Positions 1 through 7,840 of a stretch of 54,439 nucleotides of DNA are shown piece by piece. The stretch's first letter is position 1; each line of letters starts with the position of its first letter. Position numbers and translations under genes: made by a program. Source of the stretch: Lachnospiraceae bacterium UBA3401 (GTDB lineage: Bacteria; Bacillota; Clostridia; Lachnospirales; Lachnospiraceae). The stretch spans positions 1 through 54,439 of the forward strand of contig DEPD01000121.1 in the NCBI GenBank assembly GCA_002358575.1, in the 5' to 3' direction. The notes below the pieces were generated by a model. It did not search any database. It saw nothing but the letters and a program-made list of their open reading frames with translations, and was not told where the DNA came from.

Positions 1-63
1 CAGGCATTTTGGCGCTGGCTCCGACCCCATGCAGCAAGTGCATGGTACGGGGGTGAAAAGTAA
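1..63 (+). repeat. Dispersed hairpin repeat, copy 1
   Basis: This segment matches 26545-26607 on the opposite strand over 63 bases with 7 differences by eye. It contains a perfect 7-bp hairpin (CCATGCA at 27-33, loop GCAAG, TGCATGG at 39-45). The copy is cut by the left window edge, so its true 5' end is unknown. The similarity stops shortly after the word GTGAAAAG. The second copy shows one further hairpin upstream of this part. Function is unknown; it behaves like a small dispersed intergenic element. Confidence 0.75.
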
Positions 64-138
64 TGATAAAGCCGCAAAGGCGTGCGTAGGGAAAGGGATT
101 TCCCTGCTTGACCTTAGAGAGAATAGTGGGGAGATAGA

Positions 139-699
139 ATGGATCAGATTGATAAAAATATAGCATCTAATTTAAGAAGAATTAGAAAGTCTAAAAATAT
201 GAGTTTAGATATGTTGGCGCGGAAAACGGGAGTGAGCAAGAGTATGTTGGGACAGATCGAGCGCGGAGAATCGATTCCAACAATATCCACAGTTGCAAAG
301 ATTACAAACGGTATTGGCATTTCTTTTGAGGAATTGCTCTATCTGCCAACAGCGTCTGTGTTGGTGGTGGACAATGACAAGCTTCCGGTTGTCAGATACA
401 AGGAGGGCGCATATCAGGTACACTCATTTTTTCCAGGGGAAAAACGGGGGATTTTTGAGGTGTTTGAATTGAAGATTGAACCAGGAGGAGACTGCGAAAA
501 TCTGTCGGAGGAGACGGACAGTTGTGAATATATTATAGTAGCACAGGGAGTACTTACATTAAAGACTGCGGAAGGCATCTACGAAGTGGCAGCCAGTCAC
601 GCTGTAAAAATTGCTTCAACACAAAATTACTGTTACCAAAACAGTGGCAGCAGTTTGCTTATTCTTTATATCTTTGCGGCGTATGGCAATTGCTGTTGA
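139..699 (+). CDS. XRE-family regulator with C-terminal cupin domain
   Basis: A 186-residue DNA-binding regulator. Residues about 8-63 form an XRE helix-turn-helix (SLDMLARKTGVSKSMLGQIE is the recognition part). Residues about 110-180 form a small beta-rich cupin fold (ELKIEPGGDCENL, then CEYIIVAQGVLTL). This HTH-cupin layout is known in small-ligand-responsive repressors and activators of uptake or detoxification genes. The ligand cannot be read from sequence. A GGGGAG ribosome site at 128-133 sits five bases before the ATG. The gene is monocistronic, 117 bp ahead of a chemoreceptor gene. The 60 bases before it hold a small hairpin (AGGGAAA/TTTCCCT), and a dispersed repeat lies before that. 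Confidence 0.88.
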   Translation: MDQIDKNIASNLRRIRKSKNMSLDMLARKTGVSKSMLGQIERGESIPTISTVAKITNGIGISFEELLYLPTASVLVVDNDKLPVVRYKEGAYQVHSFFPGEKRGIFEVFELKIEPGGDCENLSEETDSCEYIIVAQGVLTLKTAEGIYEVAASHAVKIASTQNYCYQNSGSSLLILYIFAAYGNCC

Positions 700-816
700 T
701 GAATTATTAGAAAAAATATAGCAATTTTAACAAAAATTTACTACTTTTTGATGAAATATTGCAATTTTTTTACAAAAGAGATAGAATATTATCAACAAAG
801 AGTAGGAGGATTTAGA

Positions 817-2604
817 ATGGGTAAAAAGAAAAAAAGTTTAATTAGTTCAATTATGTGTCTGTGTGGTGCAGTGGCAGCAGTAACGGGAATTGGGATTGGT
901 GCAAATGCGATATTCTCGATTGGAGATATGTCAACATCTTCTTATGATACATATGAGGAAGCAGTGGATGAGGGCTACAAGACGGAAATTAAATCACAAG
1001 TGCAGAGTGCACTTGCAGTGATACAAAGCGAGTATGATAAGTTTCAGGCGGGAGAAAAAACGGAGGAACAGGCACAGGAAGATGCAAAGGACGCTGTGCG
1101 TGCTATGCGGTACAGAGATGATCAGAGCGGATATTTTTGGATTGATGGTATGGATTATGTGTTGGTGATGCATGCTGTACTAACAGATCAGGAAGGGGAT
1201 AATCGTAAAGATCTAAAGGACCAAAATGGGGTTATGATCACACAGTCTGTGGTTAATGTCTGTAATAGCGCAGACAAATGCGGATATAACGAATTTTATT
1301 TTACGAAATCAGATGGAAGAACGATTGCACCCAAAATTGCTTATTCTGAGTTATTTGAGCCGTGGGGGTGGGCAGTCTGCACAGGAAATTATGTTGACGA
1401 TATGAATGCGACAAAGGAAGTGGTTCGGAAAGAATTGAATGAGGAATATATGGGTGTACTAGTGCGAACAAACGCTGTATTTTTCACTGTAATTTTAATT
1501 TCGTTAATTGTGGCATTTGTTGTCGGTAGACAGATTGTAGCTCCACTGAAAAAGATTCAAATATTTGCACAGATGATCTCAGAAGGAAATCTGACTACCA
1601 GCGTGCAAGTAAAAACAAGAAATGAGATTGGACAGACGGCGGATGCATTACATGTTGCACAGGAAAATATGCGAGCACTTTTACGAGGAATAATAGAAGT
1701 ATCAAATGGTGTTGACAATGCTCTTGGGGCTTTTAATAAATCCTTTAACAGCATGAAAGAATCTATTTCGCAGGTTTCGGTGGCAGTGGAATCCATCGCC
1801 GAGAATGTGACAAGGCAAGCGTCCTCCACAGATGAGGCAAACGATAATGTAGTAATGATGGCAGATCAGATCAATCAGACAGGTACTGAGGTGACAAGTC
1901 TTAACAGAAATGCAGATGAGATGAACCGCATTAGTGAACAGTCTATGCAAACACTCAAACAACTGATTGATGTGAACAATAAGACTCGCGAGAGTATTTC
2001 TGCAATGGCAGAACAGACAAAGAGTACAAACCGATCTGTAGAACAGATACATATAGCAGCAAATCTAATTAATGAGATTTCAGATCAGACAAGTTTGCTG
2101 GCACTGAATGCAAGTATTGAGGCAGCACGTGCAGGGGAGGCAGGGAGAGGTTTCTCTGTTGTGGCAGATGAGATTGCAAAGCTTGCAAATCAGTCTGGGG
2201 AGTCCGTAGAGGAAATCAGCAGAACTGTGATCGCCTTGCAGGACAACGCAGAGAAATCTGTCACTGTGATGCGAGAAATTAATGAGGCAGTAGAAATACA
2301 GGTCAACTCTCTGACAGAGACACAACATATAATGGAAAAATTGCATCAAGAACTTGTAAACTGTTTTACTTCAGTACATTGTATTGATACAATGACACAA
2401 AAAATTGACGGCCAGCGGGAGAGCGTTACCAGTTCACTTTCTGTATTGAATGAGCTAGCGCAGGATAATGCATCTGTTGCGGAGCAGACTGCGGCAATGT
2501 CAAGTGAACTTTCCAGAGAGGTGAACGATTCTACTCGGATTGTGGAAGATTTGGATGAAAAAGTAAAAACACTCATTGAAGATGTGAATCAATTTAAAAT
2601 ATAG
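817..2604 (+). CDS. Methyl-accepting chemotaxis protein with single Cache sensor
   Basis: A transmembrane chemoreceptor of 595 residues that passes extracellular ligand binding on to CheA/CheW. An N-terminal membrane segment (about residues 10-30) is followed by an extracellular sCache_2-type domain: GYFWIDG, the MHAVL motif, DLKDQNG, and the closing PWGWAVCTGNYVDDM. Then come a second membrane segment (about 215-237), a HAMP domain, and a long cytoplasmic coiled coil whose conserved tip includes LLALNASIEAARAGE. I chose the ATG at 817 because AGGAGG at 803-808 precedes it at good spacing; an in-frame ATG at 748 has no ribosome site. The next genes are unrelated, and a strong terminator follows. 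Ligand unknown; sCache_2 domains often bind short organic acids. Confidence 0.93.
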   Translation: MGKKKKSLISSIMCLCGAVAAVTGIGIGANAIFSIGDMSTSSYDTYEEAVDEGYKTEIKSQVQSALAVIQSEYDKFQAGEKTEEQAQEDAKDAVRAMRYRDDQSGYFWIDGMDYVLVMHAVLTDQEGDNRKDLKDQNGVMITQSVVNVCNSADKCGYNEFYFTKSDGRTIAPKIAYSELFEPWGWAVCTGNYVDDMNATKEVVRKELNEEYMGVLVRTNAVFFTVILISLIVAFVVGRQIVAPLKKIQIFAQMISEGNLTTSVQVKTRNEIGQTADALHVAQENMRALLRGIIEVSNGVDNALGAFNKSFNSMKESISQVSVAVESIAENVTRQASSTDEANDNVVMMADQINQTGTEVTSLNRNADEMNRISEQSMQTLKQLIDVNNKTRESISAMAEQTKSTNRSVEQIHIAANLINEISDQTSLLALNASIEAARAGEAGRGFSVVADEIAKLANQSGESVEEISRTVIALQDNAEKSVTVMREINEAVEIQVNSLTETQHIMEKLHQELVNCFTSVHCIDTMTQKIDGQRESVTSSLSVLNELAQDNASVAEQTAAMSSELSREVNDSTRIVEDLDEKVKTLIEDVNQFKI

Positions 2605-2605
2605 T

Positions 2606-2640
2606 ATAATAAAAAATGCCTTTTGGGCATTTTTTATTAT
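2606..2640. terminator. Bidirectional intrinsic terminator
   Basis: A perfect 15-bp stem: ATAATAAAAAATGCC (2606-2620) pairs with 2626-2640 around a 5-base loop. A-tract and T-tract flank the GC core on both strands. It lies between the chemoreceptor gene and the convergent IbrB-like gene, so it can end both transcripts. Confidence 0.92.
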
Positions 2641-2673
2641 ACGAATGCGGAAATATATTTCTCTACTCGATTG

Positions 2674-3231
2674 CTAAACTTCTTCATCCTCTGGGAAGGG
2701 AGCGATATTTTCCTTATCATCGACGGGAACCCATGCATTTCCAAAAGGAATATCACGAAATAGGGCTGCGAGTCCCGTAATCTGTTTTAGACGTAGAATT
2801 TCATCTCGCTCCATGCCAAGATGTTTGGAAATCCATGCATCAGAACGTCCCAATTCATGCAGTTCTTTGATAATGTTGCTCATTAAGTCTACACTGTGAG
2901 AGCCTCTGGCACGATTGTGGCGAATGGTGCTTGCCATACGGTGGTCTAGTGGTTTGTTGATGACAGAAACCGGTAACAGACCATGTTCCCGCTCATAGAT
3001 ATCGGGATAATCCAACATAATACGATAGCGATGAAATCCGTCCACGATAATGTAAGAGTCATCAAGTTCATCGTGATAACAGACAATTGGCATTGTGTAA
3101 CCATCTTCTTTAATGCTGTCATAGAGAAGTTTAAGTTCAGGAGGTGCGACGGAATTTGGATTATATGTATTAGGTTTTATTCTTTCAATTGGGACTGAAA
3201 TAACCTGATAAACAGGACTTTGGTATGTCAT
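2674..3231 (-). CDS. IbrB-like ParB/sulfiredoxin-fold protein
   Basis: A 185-residue protein with an N-terminal ParB/Srx-fold domain: the PIERIKPNTYNPN start, then the hallmark VDGFHRYR around residues 63-70. A helical DNA-binding-like segment follows (about 115-150, LGRSDAWISKHLGMERDEIL). Its partner immediately upstream on the same strand is an IbrA-like PAPS-reductase-fold protein, and the two genes overlap by 4 bp (ATGA). This pair matches the IbrA/IbrB arrangement described in E. coli as activators of prophage-borne immunoglobulin-binding protein genes. Here no such targets are visible. Biochemical activity is unknown; ParB-fold members can bind CTP or ATP, or act as nucleases. Confidence 0.8.
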   Translation of the reverse strand: MTYQSPVYQVISVPIERIKPNTYNPNSVAPPELKLLYDSIKEDGYTMPIVCYHDELDDSYIIVDGFHRYRIMLDYPDIYEREHGLLPVSVINKPLDHRMASTIRHNRARGSHSVDLMSNIIKELHELGRSDAWISKHLGMERDEILRLKQITGLAALFRDIPFGNAWVPVDDKENIAPFPEDEEV

Positions 3232-4589
3232 ATATTGTCACCTACATTCTGGTATTTTTGTTTTAAGAAACTAATATTTTCTTTTTGCTGCTTGGTGAGA
3301 CCAAATCCCATAAAACGGCAGATATGGTCATTTTTCAAAATACAATAGCACATGCGTTTCCAGCTTGGAATATCTTTTGAGGACTTGATATCGTCTGTGT
3401 GGTCTGGAATTTTACCGATAAAGATAACACGCGCATTTTTCATTAGGGTATAGTTTGATACACCATTGCGCCGAATTTGATAACCATGTGCGACTAACTC
3501 TTCGATAGTTTTTTCTTCCAATCCTCCTCCTACATTGTGCCAGAAATCAATAGAAGTCTGAAATTTTTTAATGTAATTGTTTCTGAGTCGCACAGGCAGA
3601 GTATCTAGTAAAAATTTAGTGTAAGATTCCCATGTGTGTCCTTCTGGCAGGGTCAGATTGCGGTATCCAAGCGCTTTTGTTTTCCCGTAGATGGACCCAA
3701 AGTTTGCCCCACGTACACGTCCGACAAGTTTGGCCCATATTTCTGGGTCGATGACACGATATAAATTTAGACTCTCTTTGGCGTAATCACCAAAAGGTGA
3801 GGCGACGCGCATCTGATCGAGTTTTAGTCCAGACATATAATAAAGGTCATATAAATGATTGTAATCGTAAGAAAAAACATAGTTGGCATGCCATACATCA
3901 TAGATGGACCAATCGTAGATTGGCGAGGCACACCATACGTCCTTAAATTGTTTGCTGATCCAACAGGTATTACCATAACCATATTTCCGATTTAAAATAC
4001 CGCTGTAGCGCTGCATGGATTCGTCCGCGCGGATACCAAGCAGGCAGATGGTTTTTTTATTGTCATGGGAGATACGATACCATCGACCAAATTGTTTGGC
4101 GAGATCCTCCTGATGCATACGATAGTGGTAAGTTGTAATCGGATTATTTTTCAAATTAATCACATATGGATGGTCTGGCATAGGGCGCACCCATGCGTCT
4201 TCTTTGGTATCGTCCCAGGGATACCAGAACATCTCATAGTTGCTGAGTGCTGTTCGGGTCGCCATAGGAAGGCATACCCAGTAAGGCTCGACATCATTCT
4301 CAATTCGGGTAAATGTTTGTTCGACATAAGCTGTCGTGGCAGAATATTGCGCCTCGAAATCCTGATGAAAAACACCAATTTTTTTGTTTGGATAAAATTT
4401 TTTCTGAAAGTCCAGAGTAAGGTTTAAAAGTAGACCGCTGTCTTTTCCACCAGAAAAGGAGACAAAGATATTATCAAATTCTTTAAAGATAAACTGAAAT
4501 CTGTTTTGTAGTGCATCATACACATTCTGACTAGCATATTTTCGTTTCGTTGTAATCACCACCTCTTTTGTATTTATATAATTTAACAT
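3228..4589 (-). CDS. IbrA-like PAPS-reductase-fold protein (DUF3440)
   Basis: A protein of up to 453 residues with an ATP-pyrophosphatase (PP-loop) signature, SGGKDS, at residues 46-51, followed by a long C-terminal region typical of the DUF3440/IbrA family. Family relatives of PAPS reductase activate or reduce sulfur groups, but for IbrA proteins the substrate is not known. It is translationally coupled by a 4-bp overlap to the ParB-fold gene downstream. The start is uncertain. The ATG at 4589 lies only a few bases from a good -10 box on the same strand, so the real start may be farther in, near the AAAGAGGTGG site (about 4569-4559), where only GTG or a non-standard codon is available. The gene diverges from the kinase/Thg1 operon across about 160 bp. 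Confidence 0.82.
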   Translation of the reverse strand: MLNYINTKEVVITTKRKYASQNVYDALQNRFQFIFKEFDNIFVSFSGGKDSGLLLNLTLDFQKKFYPNKKIGVFHQDFEAQYSATTAYVEQTFTRIENDVEPYWVCLPMATRTALSNYEMFWYPWDDTKEDAWVRPMPDHPYVINLKNNPITTYHYRMHQEDLAKQFGRWYRISHDNKKTICLLGIRADESMQRYSGILNRKYGYGNTCWISKQFKDVWCASPIYDWSIYDVWHANYVFSYDYNHLYDLYYMSGLKLDQMRVASPFGDYAKESLNLYRVIDPEIWAKLVGRVRGANFGSIYGKTKALGYRNLTLPEGHTWESYTKFLLDTLPVRLRNNYIKKFQTSIDFWHNVGGGLEEKTIEELVAHGYQIRRNGVSNYTLMKNARVIFIGKIPDHTDDIKSSKDIPSWKRMCYCILKNDHICRFMGFGLTKQQKENISFLKQKYQNVGDNI

Positions 4590-4608
4590 ATTTTTCCAAT
4601 TTTAACAA
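4580..4608 (-). promoter_or_regulatory. Probable sigma-A promoter of the IbrA/B operon
   Basis: On the minus strand TTGTTA (4608-4603) is separated by 17 bases from TAAATT (4585-4580). The spacing is ideal and both boxes match four or more consensus positions. The -10 box overlaps the first candidate ATG of the IbrA-like gene, which argues that translation starts farther downstream. Confidence 0.5.
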
Positions 4609-4749
4609 GTATTCCCAAAATAAAAGAATTTAAGATAGCCTAAAAACATTATTGTTCCTGTATACTTATGGTATATTGACTTTTCTTATGCTTGCATTTA
4701 AGATAGAATACATGTACACATATAATTTTTTGACAAACACGAAGAACTT

Positions 4750-5250
4750 ATGATAGATTTTAAGGGGATATTTGGTGAAAGGTGTGATTTTGTGCCTGTG
4801 ATGGCAATTATGATAGGGATTCAGGCAAGCGGTAAAAGTACTTTCTGTAAATGTTATCTGATGGGATATGACAGAATTAACTTGGATACGCTACATACAC
4901 GAAACAAAGAGAACACAGCGATAAATGAGGCATTTCGAGTAAAGCATGATATGGTGATTGACAATACCAATCCGACAGCGCAGGACCGGGAAATGTATAT
5001 TCGCAAGGCAAAAGAAAATGGATATCGTGTGGTTGGTTATTTTATGCAATCAAAACTGCAAGAGTGCGTCGCGCGAAACAATCAGAGAGAAGGGAAGGCA
5101 AAAGTTCCAGCAAAAGCAATTGCGGCAACTTCAAATCGACTTCAAATACCATCGTATCAGGAAGGATTTGACGAGTTATATTTTGTCAAGCTGACAGAGG
5201 CAGGAGCATTCGTCGAAAAATGGAAGGAGGAAAGTTTAAATGAATTTTGA
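4750..5250 (+). CDS. Polynucleotide-kinase-like P-loop protein
   Basis: A 166-residue single-domain P-loop phosphotransferase. The Walker A is GIQASGKST (residues 23-31). A following RINLD motif (42-46) resembles the acceptor-binding aspartate region of T4 polynucleotide kinase, and VIDNTN matches the HxxxxDNTN-type strand of that family. Known relatives phosphorylate 5'-OH ends of RNA or DNA, or small metabolites. The downstream Thg1-like gene starts 11 bp before this one stops, so the two are probably made together, suggesting that this kinase heals 5'-OH RNA ends before the polymerase acts. The ATG at 4750 has only a weak ribosome site (GAAGAA); an alternative ATG at 4801 would still keep the P-loop. 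No ligase gene is nearby. Confidence 0.82.
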   Translation: MIDFKGIFGERCDFVPVMAIMIGIQASGKSTFCKCYLMGYDRINLDTLHTRNKENTAINEAFRVKHDMVIDNTNPTAQDREMYIRKAKENGYRVVGYFMQSKLQECVARNNQREGKAKVPAKAIAATSNRLQIPSYQEGFDELYFVKLTEAGAFVEKWKEESLNEF

Positions 5251-5995
5251 TGAACTGGATAAGAAGATGCGGGTATATGAACAGTCGTTGGATCAGGTTA
5301 TTTTGCCGGAAATTTATCTGGTTGCGCGGCTTGACGGCAGAGGGTTTACAAGACTCACAAAAGAAATATGCAAGTTTGAAGCACCTTTTGACTTGCGTTT
5401 TCGGGATTTGATGGTTCACACAGTTCAAAGTTTGATGGATTGCGGATTTCGGGTGGTATATGGATTTACGGAGAGTGATGAAATTTCACTGTTGTTTGCG
5501 CCAGGAGAAAATACCTTTGGAAGAAAGGTAAGAAAATACAATTCGACATTGGCTGGGGAGGCGAGCGCTGCCTTTTCCCTAGAGCTTGGAAAAGTGGCTG
5601 CATTTGACTGCCGGATTGTGCCGCTGCCTACAGTGGAGCGCGTGCAGGATTATTTTTTGTGGCGTCAGGAGGATGCACACAGAAATGCACTGAATGCGCA
5701 TTGTTACTGGATGCTCAGAAAGGAGGGACAATCTATACAGGAGGCCACAAAGGCATTGGAAGGGCAGTCAGTAAGTTTTAAGAATGAGCTTCTTTTTTCC
5801 AGAGGAATTAATTTCGATCAGCTTCCGGCATGGCAGAAGCGGGGAGTTGGGATTTGGAAGGAGCAGTATCAAAAGGAAGGATTTAATCCTGTGACACAAA
5901 ATAAGGAGATGGCAGTTAGAAACCGATTAAACGTTTCGTATGAGCTTCCACTTAGAGAGGCTTATGCAGAGATGATTGCTGAATTTTTAAAGTAA
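5240..5995 (+). CDS. Thg1-like 3'-5' RNA polymerase (TLP)
   Basis: A 251-residue member of the tRNA-His guanylyltransferase superfamily, whose bacterial members add nucleotides to RNA 5' ends in a template-dependent 3'-5' direction and can repair truncated tRNAs. The metal-binding carboxylates are all visible: D32 in RLDGRGF, and D80-E81 in TESDEISLLF. The diagnostic WRQEDAHRNALNAHCYW block follows. Length is typical of the family. A GGAGG site at 5225-5229 lies inside the end of the kinase gene and precedes the ATG. In bacteria tRNA-His G-1 is normally encoded in the gene, so a repair role is more likely than canonical G-1 addition. Overlap with the kinase suggests a two-enzyme RNA 5'-end repair unit. 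Confidence 0.92.
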   Translation: MNFDELDKKMRVYEQSLDQVILPEIYLVARLDGRGFTRLTKEICKFEAPFDLRFRDLMVHTVQSLMDCGFRVVYGFTESDEISLLFAPGENTFGRKVRKYNSTLAGEASAAFSLELGKVAAFDCRIVPLPTVERVQDYFLWRQEDAHRNALNAHCYWMLRKEGQSIQEATKALEGQSVSFKNELLFSRGINFDQLPAWQKRGVGIWKEQYQKEGFNPVTQNKEMAVRNRLNVSYELPLREAYAEMIAEFLK

Positions 5996-6014
5996 TTATA
6001 TTAGGAGGAAGATT

Positions 6015-6452
6015 ATGAAATTTGAACAGTTGCAAAAGGATATGATGGCGGCGATGAAAGCAAGGGACAAGGTGCGCAAAGATGCGCTCTCCGCACTTGT
6101 GTCAGCGGCAAAGAAAGCTGCGATAGATGAAGGCTGCCGCGACAACATTAGCGAGGAGATCGTTGACCGCATTATTCTCAAGGAGATGAAATCTGTAAAG
6201 GAGCAGATTGATACCTGTCCAGATTCAAGAGCAGATTTAAAACAGGAATATCAAGCAAGATTTGATATTTTTCAGGAGTATGCGCCTAAAATGATGTCCG
6301 CAGAAGAGATTGAGTCATTTATTATGGAAAAGTTTGCGGATATTGTAGCGCAGAAAAACAAGGGAATGATTATGAAGAGTGTAATGCCGGAGTTAAAAGG
6401 GAAAGCAGATGGAAGTGTAATTAGCCAGGTAGTGGCAAAACTTTGCCAGTAA
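6015..6452 (+). CDS. yqeY: GatB/YqeY domain protein
   Basis: A 145-residue all-helical protein of the YqeY family, related to the C-terminal tRNA-recognition part of GatB of the amidotransferase. It begins MKFEQLQKDMMAAMKARDK and carries the family's charged helices and the LKGKADG segment near residue 130. Its cellular role is unproven; tRNA-related functions are assumed from the GatB similarity. It follows the Thg1-like gene by 19 bp with its own AGGAGG (6004-6009), so it could be co-transcribed with the RNA-repair pair. Confidence 0.9.
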   Translation: MKFEQLQKDMMAAMKARDKVRKDALSALVSAAKKAAIDEGCRDNISEEIVDRIILKEMKSVKEQIDTCPDSRADLKQEYQARFDIFQEYAPKMMSAEEIESFIMEKFADIVAQKNKGMIMKSVMPELKGKADGSVISQVVAKLCQ

Positions 6453-6475
6453 AATCTCTGTGCGAGGAAGATGTA

Positions 6476-7768
6476 ATGTCTGAAAAGAAGCTTTTTACAA
6501 AATATGTCTCCCAGAATATTCTTGGCATGTTAGGAATCTCGGTGTATATTCTGGCAGACACGTTTTTTATTTCACTGGCGGAGGGAGCGGACGGCATCAC
6601 AGCGCTCAATCTTGTCCTGCCAGTGTATAGCTTAATTTTTGCGATTGGCGCTATGATGGGTGTTGGCTGCGCAATCCGGTTTAAGATTCTTCGGGCGAGA
6701 AAAGACCAAGAGGCTGAGACTTATTTTTCTAACGCGTTGTTCTGGGCACTGATAATAGGAGTAATTTTTATTTTGATTGGGATTTTGATTCCAGATCGAG
6801 TGGTCAGACTTCTAGGCGGTGATGATAGGATTGTCGCAGTGGGAAAAGATTACACAGCAATTTTTATGATGTTTGCTCCGTTTTTCATGTGGAATCATAT
6901 CTGTAACGCTTTTGTGCGCAATGATGGGGCACCTTCGGTTGCAATGGCTGCGACGTTGTTCAGCAGCCTTTTTAACGTGGTGTTTGACTATGTGCTGATG
7001 TTTCCGCTCGGGATGGGAATGCGTGGCGCGGCGTTGGCAACAGCGCTGTCTCCGGTGCTTGGTGTGGCAATCTGCTGTAAACATTTGTTGTCTAAAAAGA
7101 GCACGGTCAAGTTTTATTGGACGAAACCTTCTATTAAAAGACTGCTTACAGCATGTCAGCTTGGGATCTCTGCTTTTGTTGGAGAAATTTCTTCGGGTGT
7201 GACAACGATTGTTTTTAATATGATTATTTTAAAGCTTGCCGGAAATGTCGGTGTGGCAGCATATGGTGTGGTTGCCAACACTTCTCTGGTGGCAGCAGCC
7301 GTCTTTAATGGAGTGTCGCAGGGGTCGCAGCCACTTTTGAGTGATTATTATGGAAAGGGTCAGATGACGTCTGTCAAAAAAGTGATACGGCTTGGTGTGG
7401 GTACAGCCCTTGTGTTGGCGGTACTGATACTTGTGGTGGTCTCTGTGTTGGCAGAGCCAATTACAGCAGTATTTAACAATGAGCGTAATACTGCACTTAC
7501 AGCGTATGCAGTGACTGGATTGCGATTGTATTTTATTGGATTTTTATTTGCAGGTTTTAATATTGTTGGAACGGGCGTTCTGAGCGCGGTGGAGGCGGCA
7601 GGCTGGGCATTTGCGGCGTCGATCTCAAGAGGATTTGTGGCGATTGTTGTCTGTGCATTTGTGTTGTCTGCAATGCTGGGTATGAACGGCGTCTGGCTGG
7701 CATTTCCTGCGGCGGAGTTTGTCACAGCATTGTTAGTTCTCGCAGCATTTCGCAAGTCGTTTCATTAA
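6476..7768 (+). CDS. MATE-family multidrug/Na+ efflux transporter
   Basis: A 430-residue polytopic inner-membrane protein with about 12 hydrophobic segments in two halves, the MATE layout. MATE proteins export cationic drugs or metabolites using a Na+ or H+ gradient. The first helix carries the loop ADTFFISL, and the second half restarts near GISAFVGEISSG, as expected for an internal duplication. I selected the ATG at 6476, preceded by GAGGAAG (6464-6470), over an in-frame ATG at 6443 that overlaps yqeY and lacks a ribosome site. Substrate unknown. Confidence 0.92.
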   Translation: MSEKKLFTKYVSQNILGMLGISVYILADTFFISLAEGADGITALNLVLPVYSLIFAIGAMMGVGCAIRFKILRARKDQEAETYFSNALFWALIIGVIFILIGILIPDRVVRLLGGDDRIVAVGKDYTAIFMMFAPFFMWNHICNAFVRNDGAPSVAMAATLFSSLFNVVFDYVLMFPLGMGMRGAALATALSPVLGVAICCKHLLSKKSTVKFYWTKPSIKRLLTACQLGISAFVGEISSGVTTIVFNMIILKLAGNVGVAAYGVVANTSLVAAAVFNGVSQGSQPLLSDYYGKGQMTSVKKVIRLGVGTALVLAVLILVVVSVLAEPITAVFNNERNTALTAYAVTGLRLYFIGFLFAGFNIVGTGVLSAVEAAGWAFAASISRGFVAIVVCAFVLSAMLGMNGVWLAFPAAEFVTALLVLAAFRKSFH

Positions 7769-7840
7769 AAAACTAAAATAGATGTGAAAGTATCTAAAAT
7801 GATATGATATAGTATTTCAAAAGTTAAGGAGGATATCAAG

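Noticed and set aside
2674..4589. Phosphorothioation (Dnd-type) modification system
   Set aside because: The PAPS-reductase fold resembles DndC, but DndA, DndD and DndE are absent and the pair fits IbrA/IbrB better.
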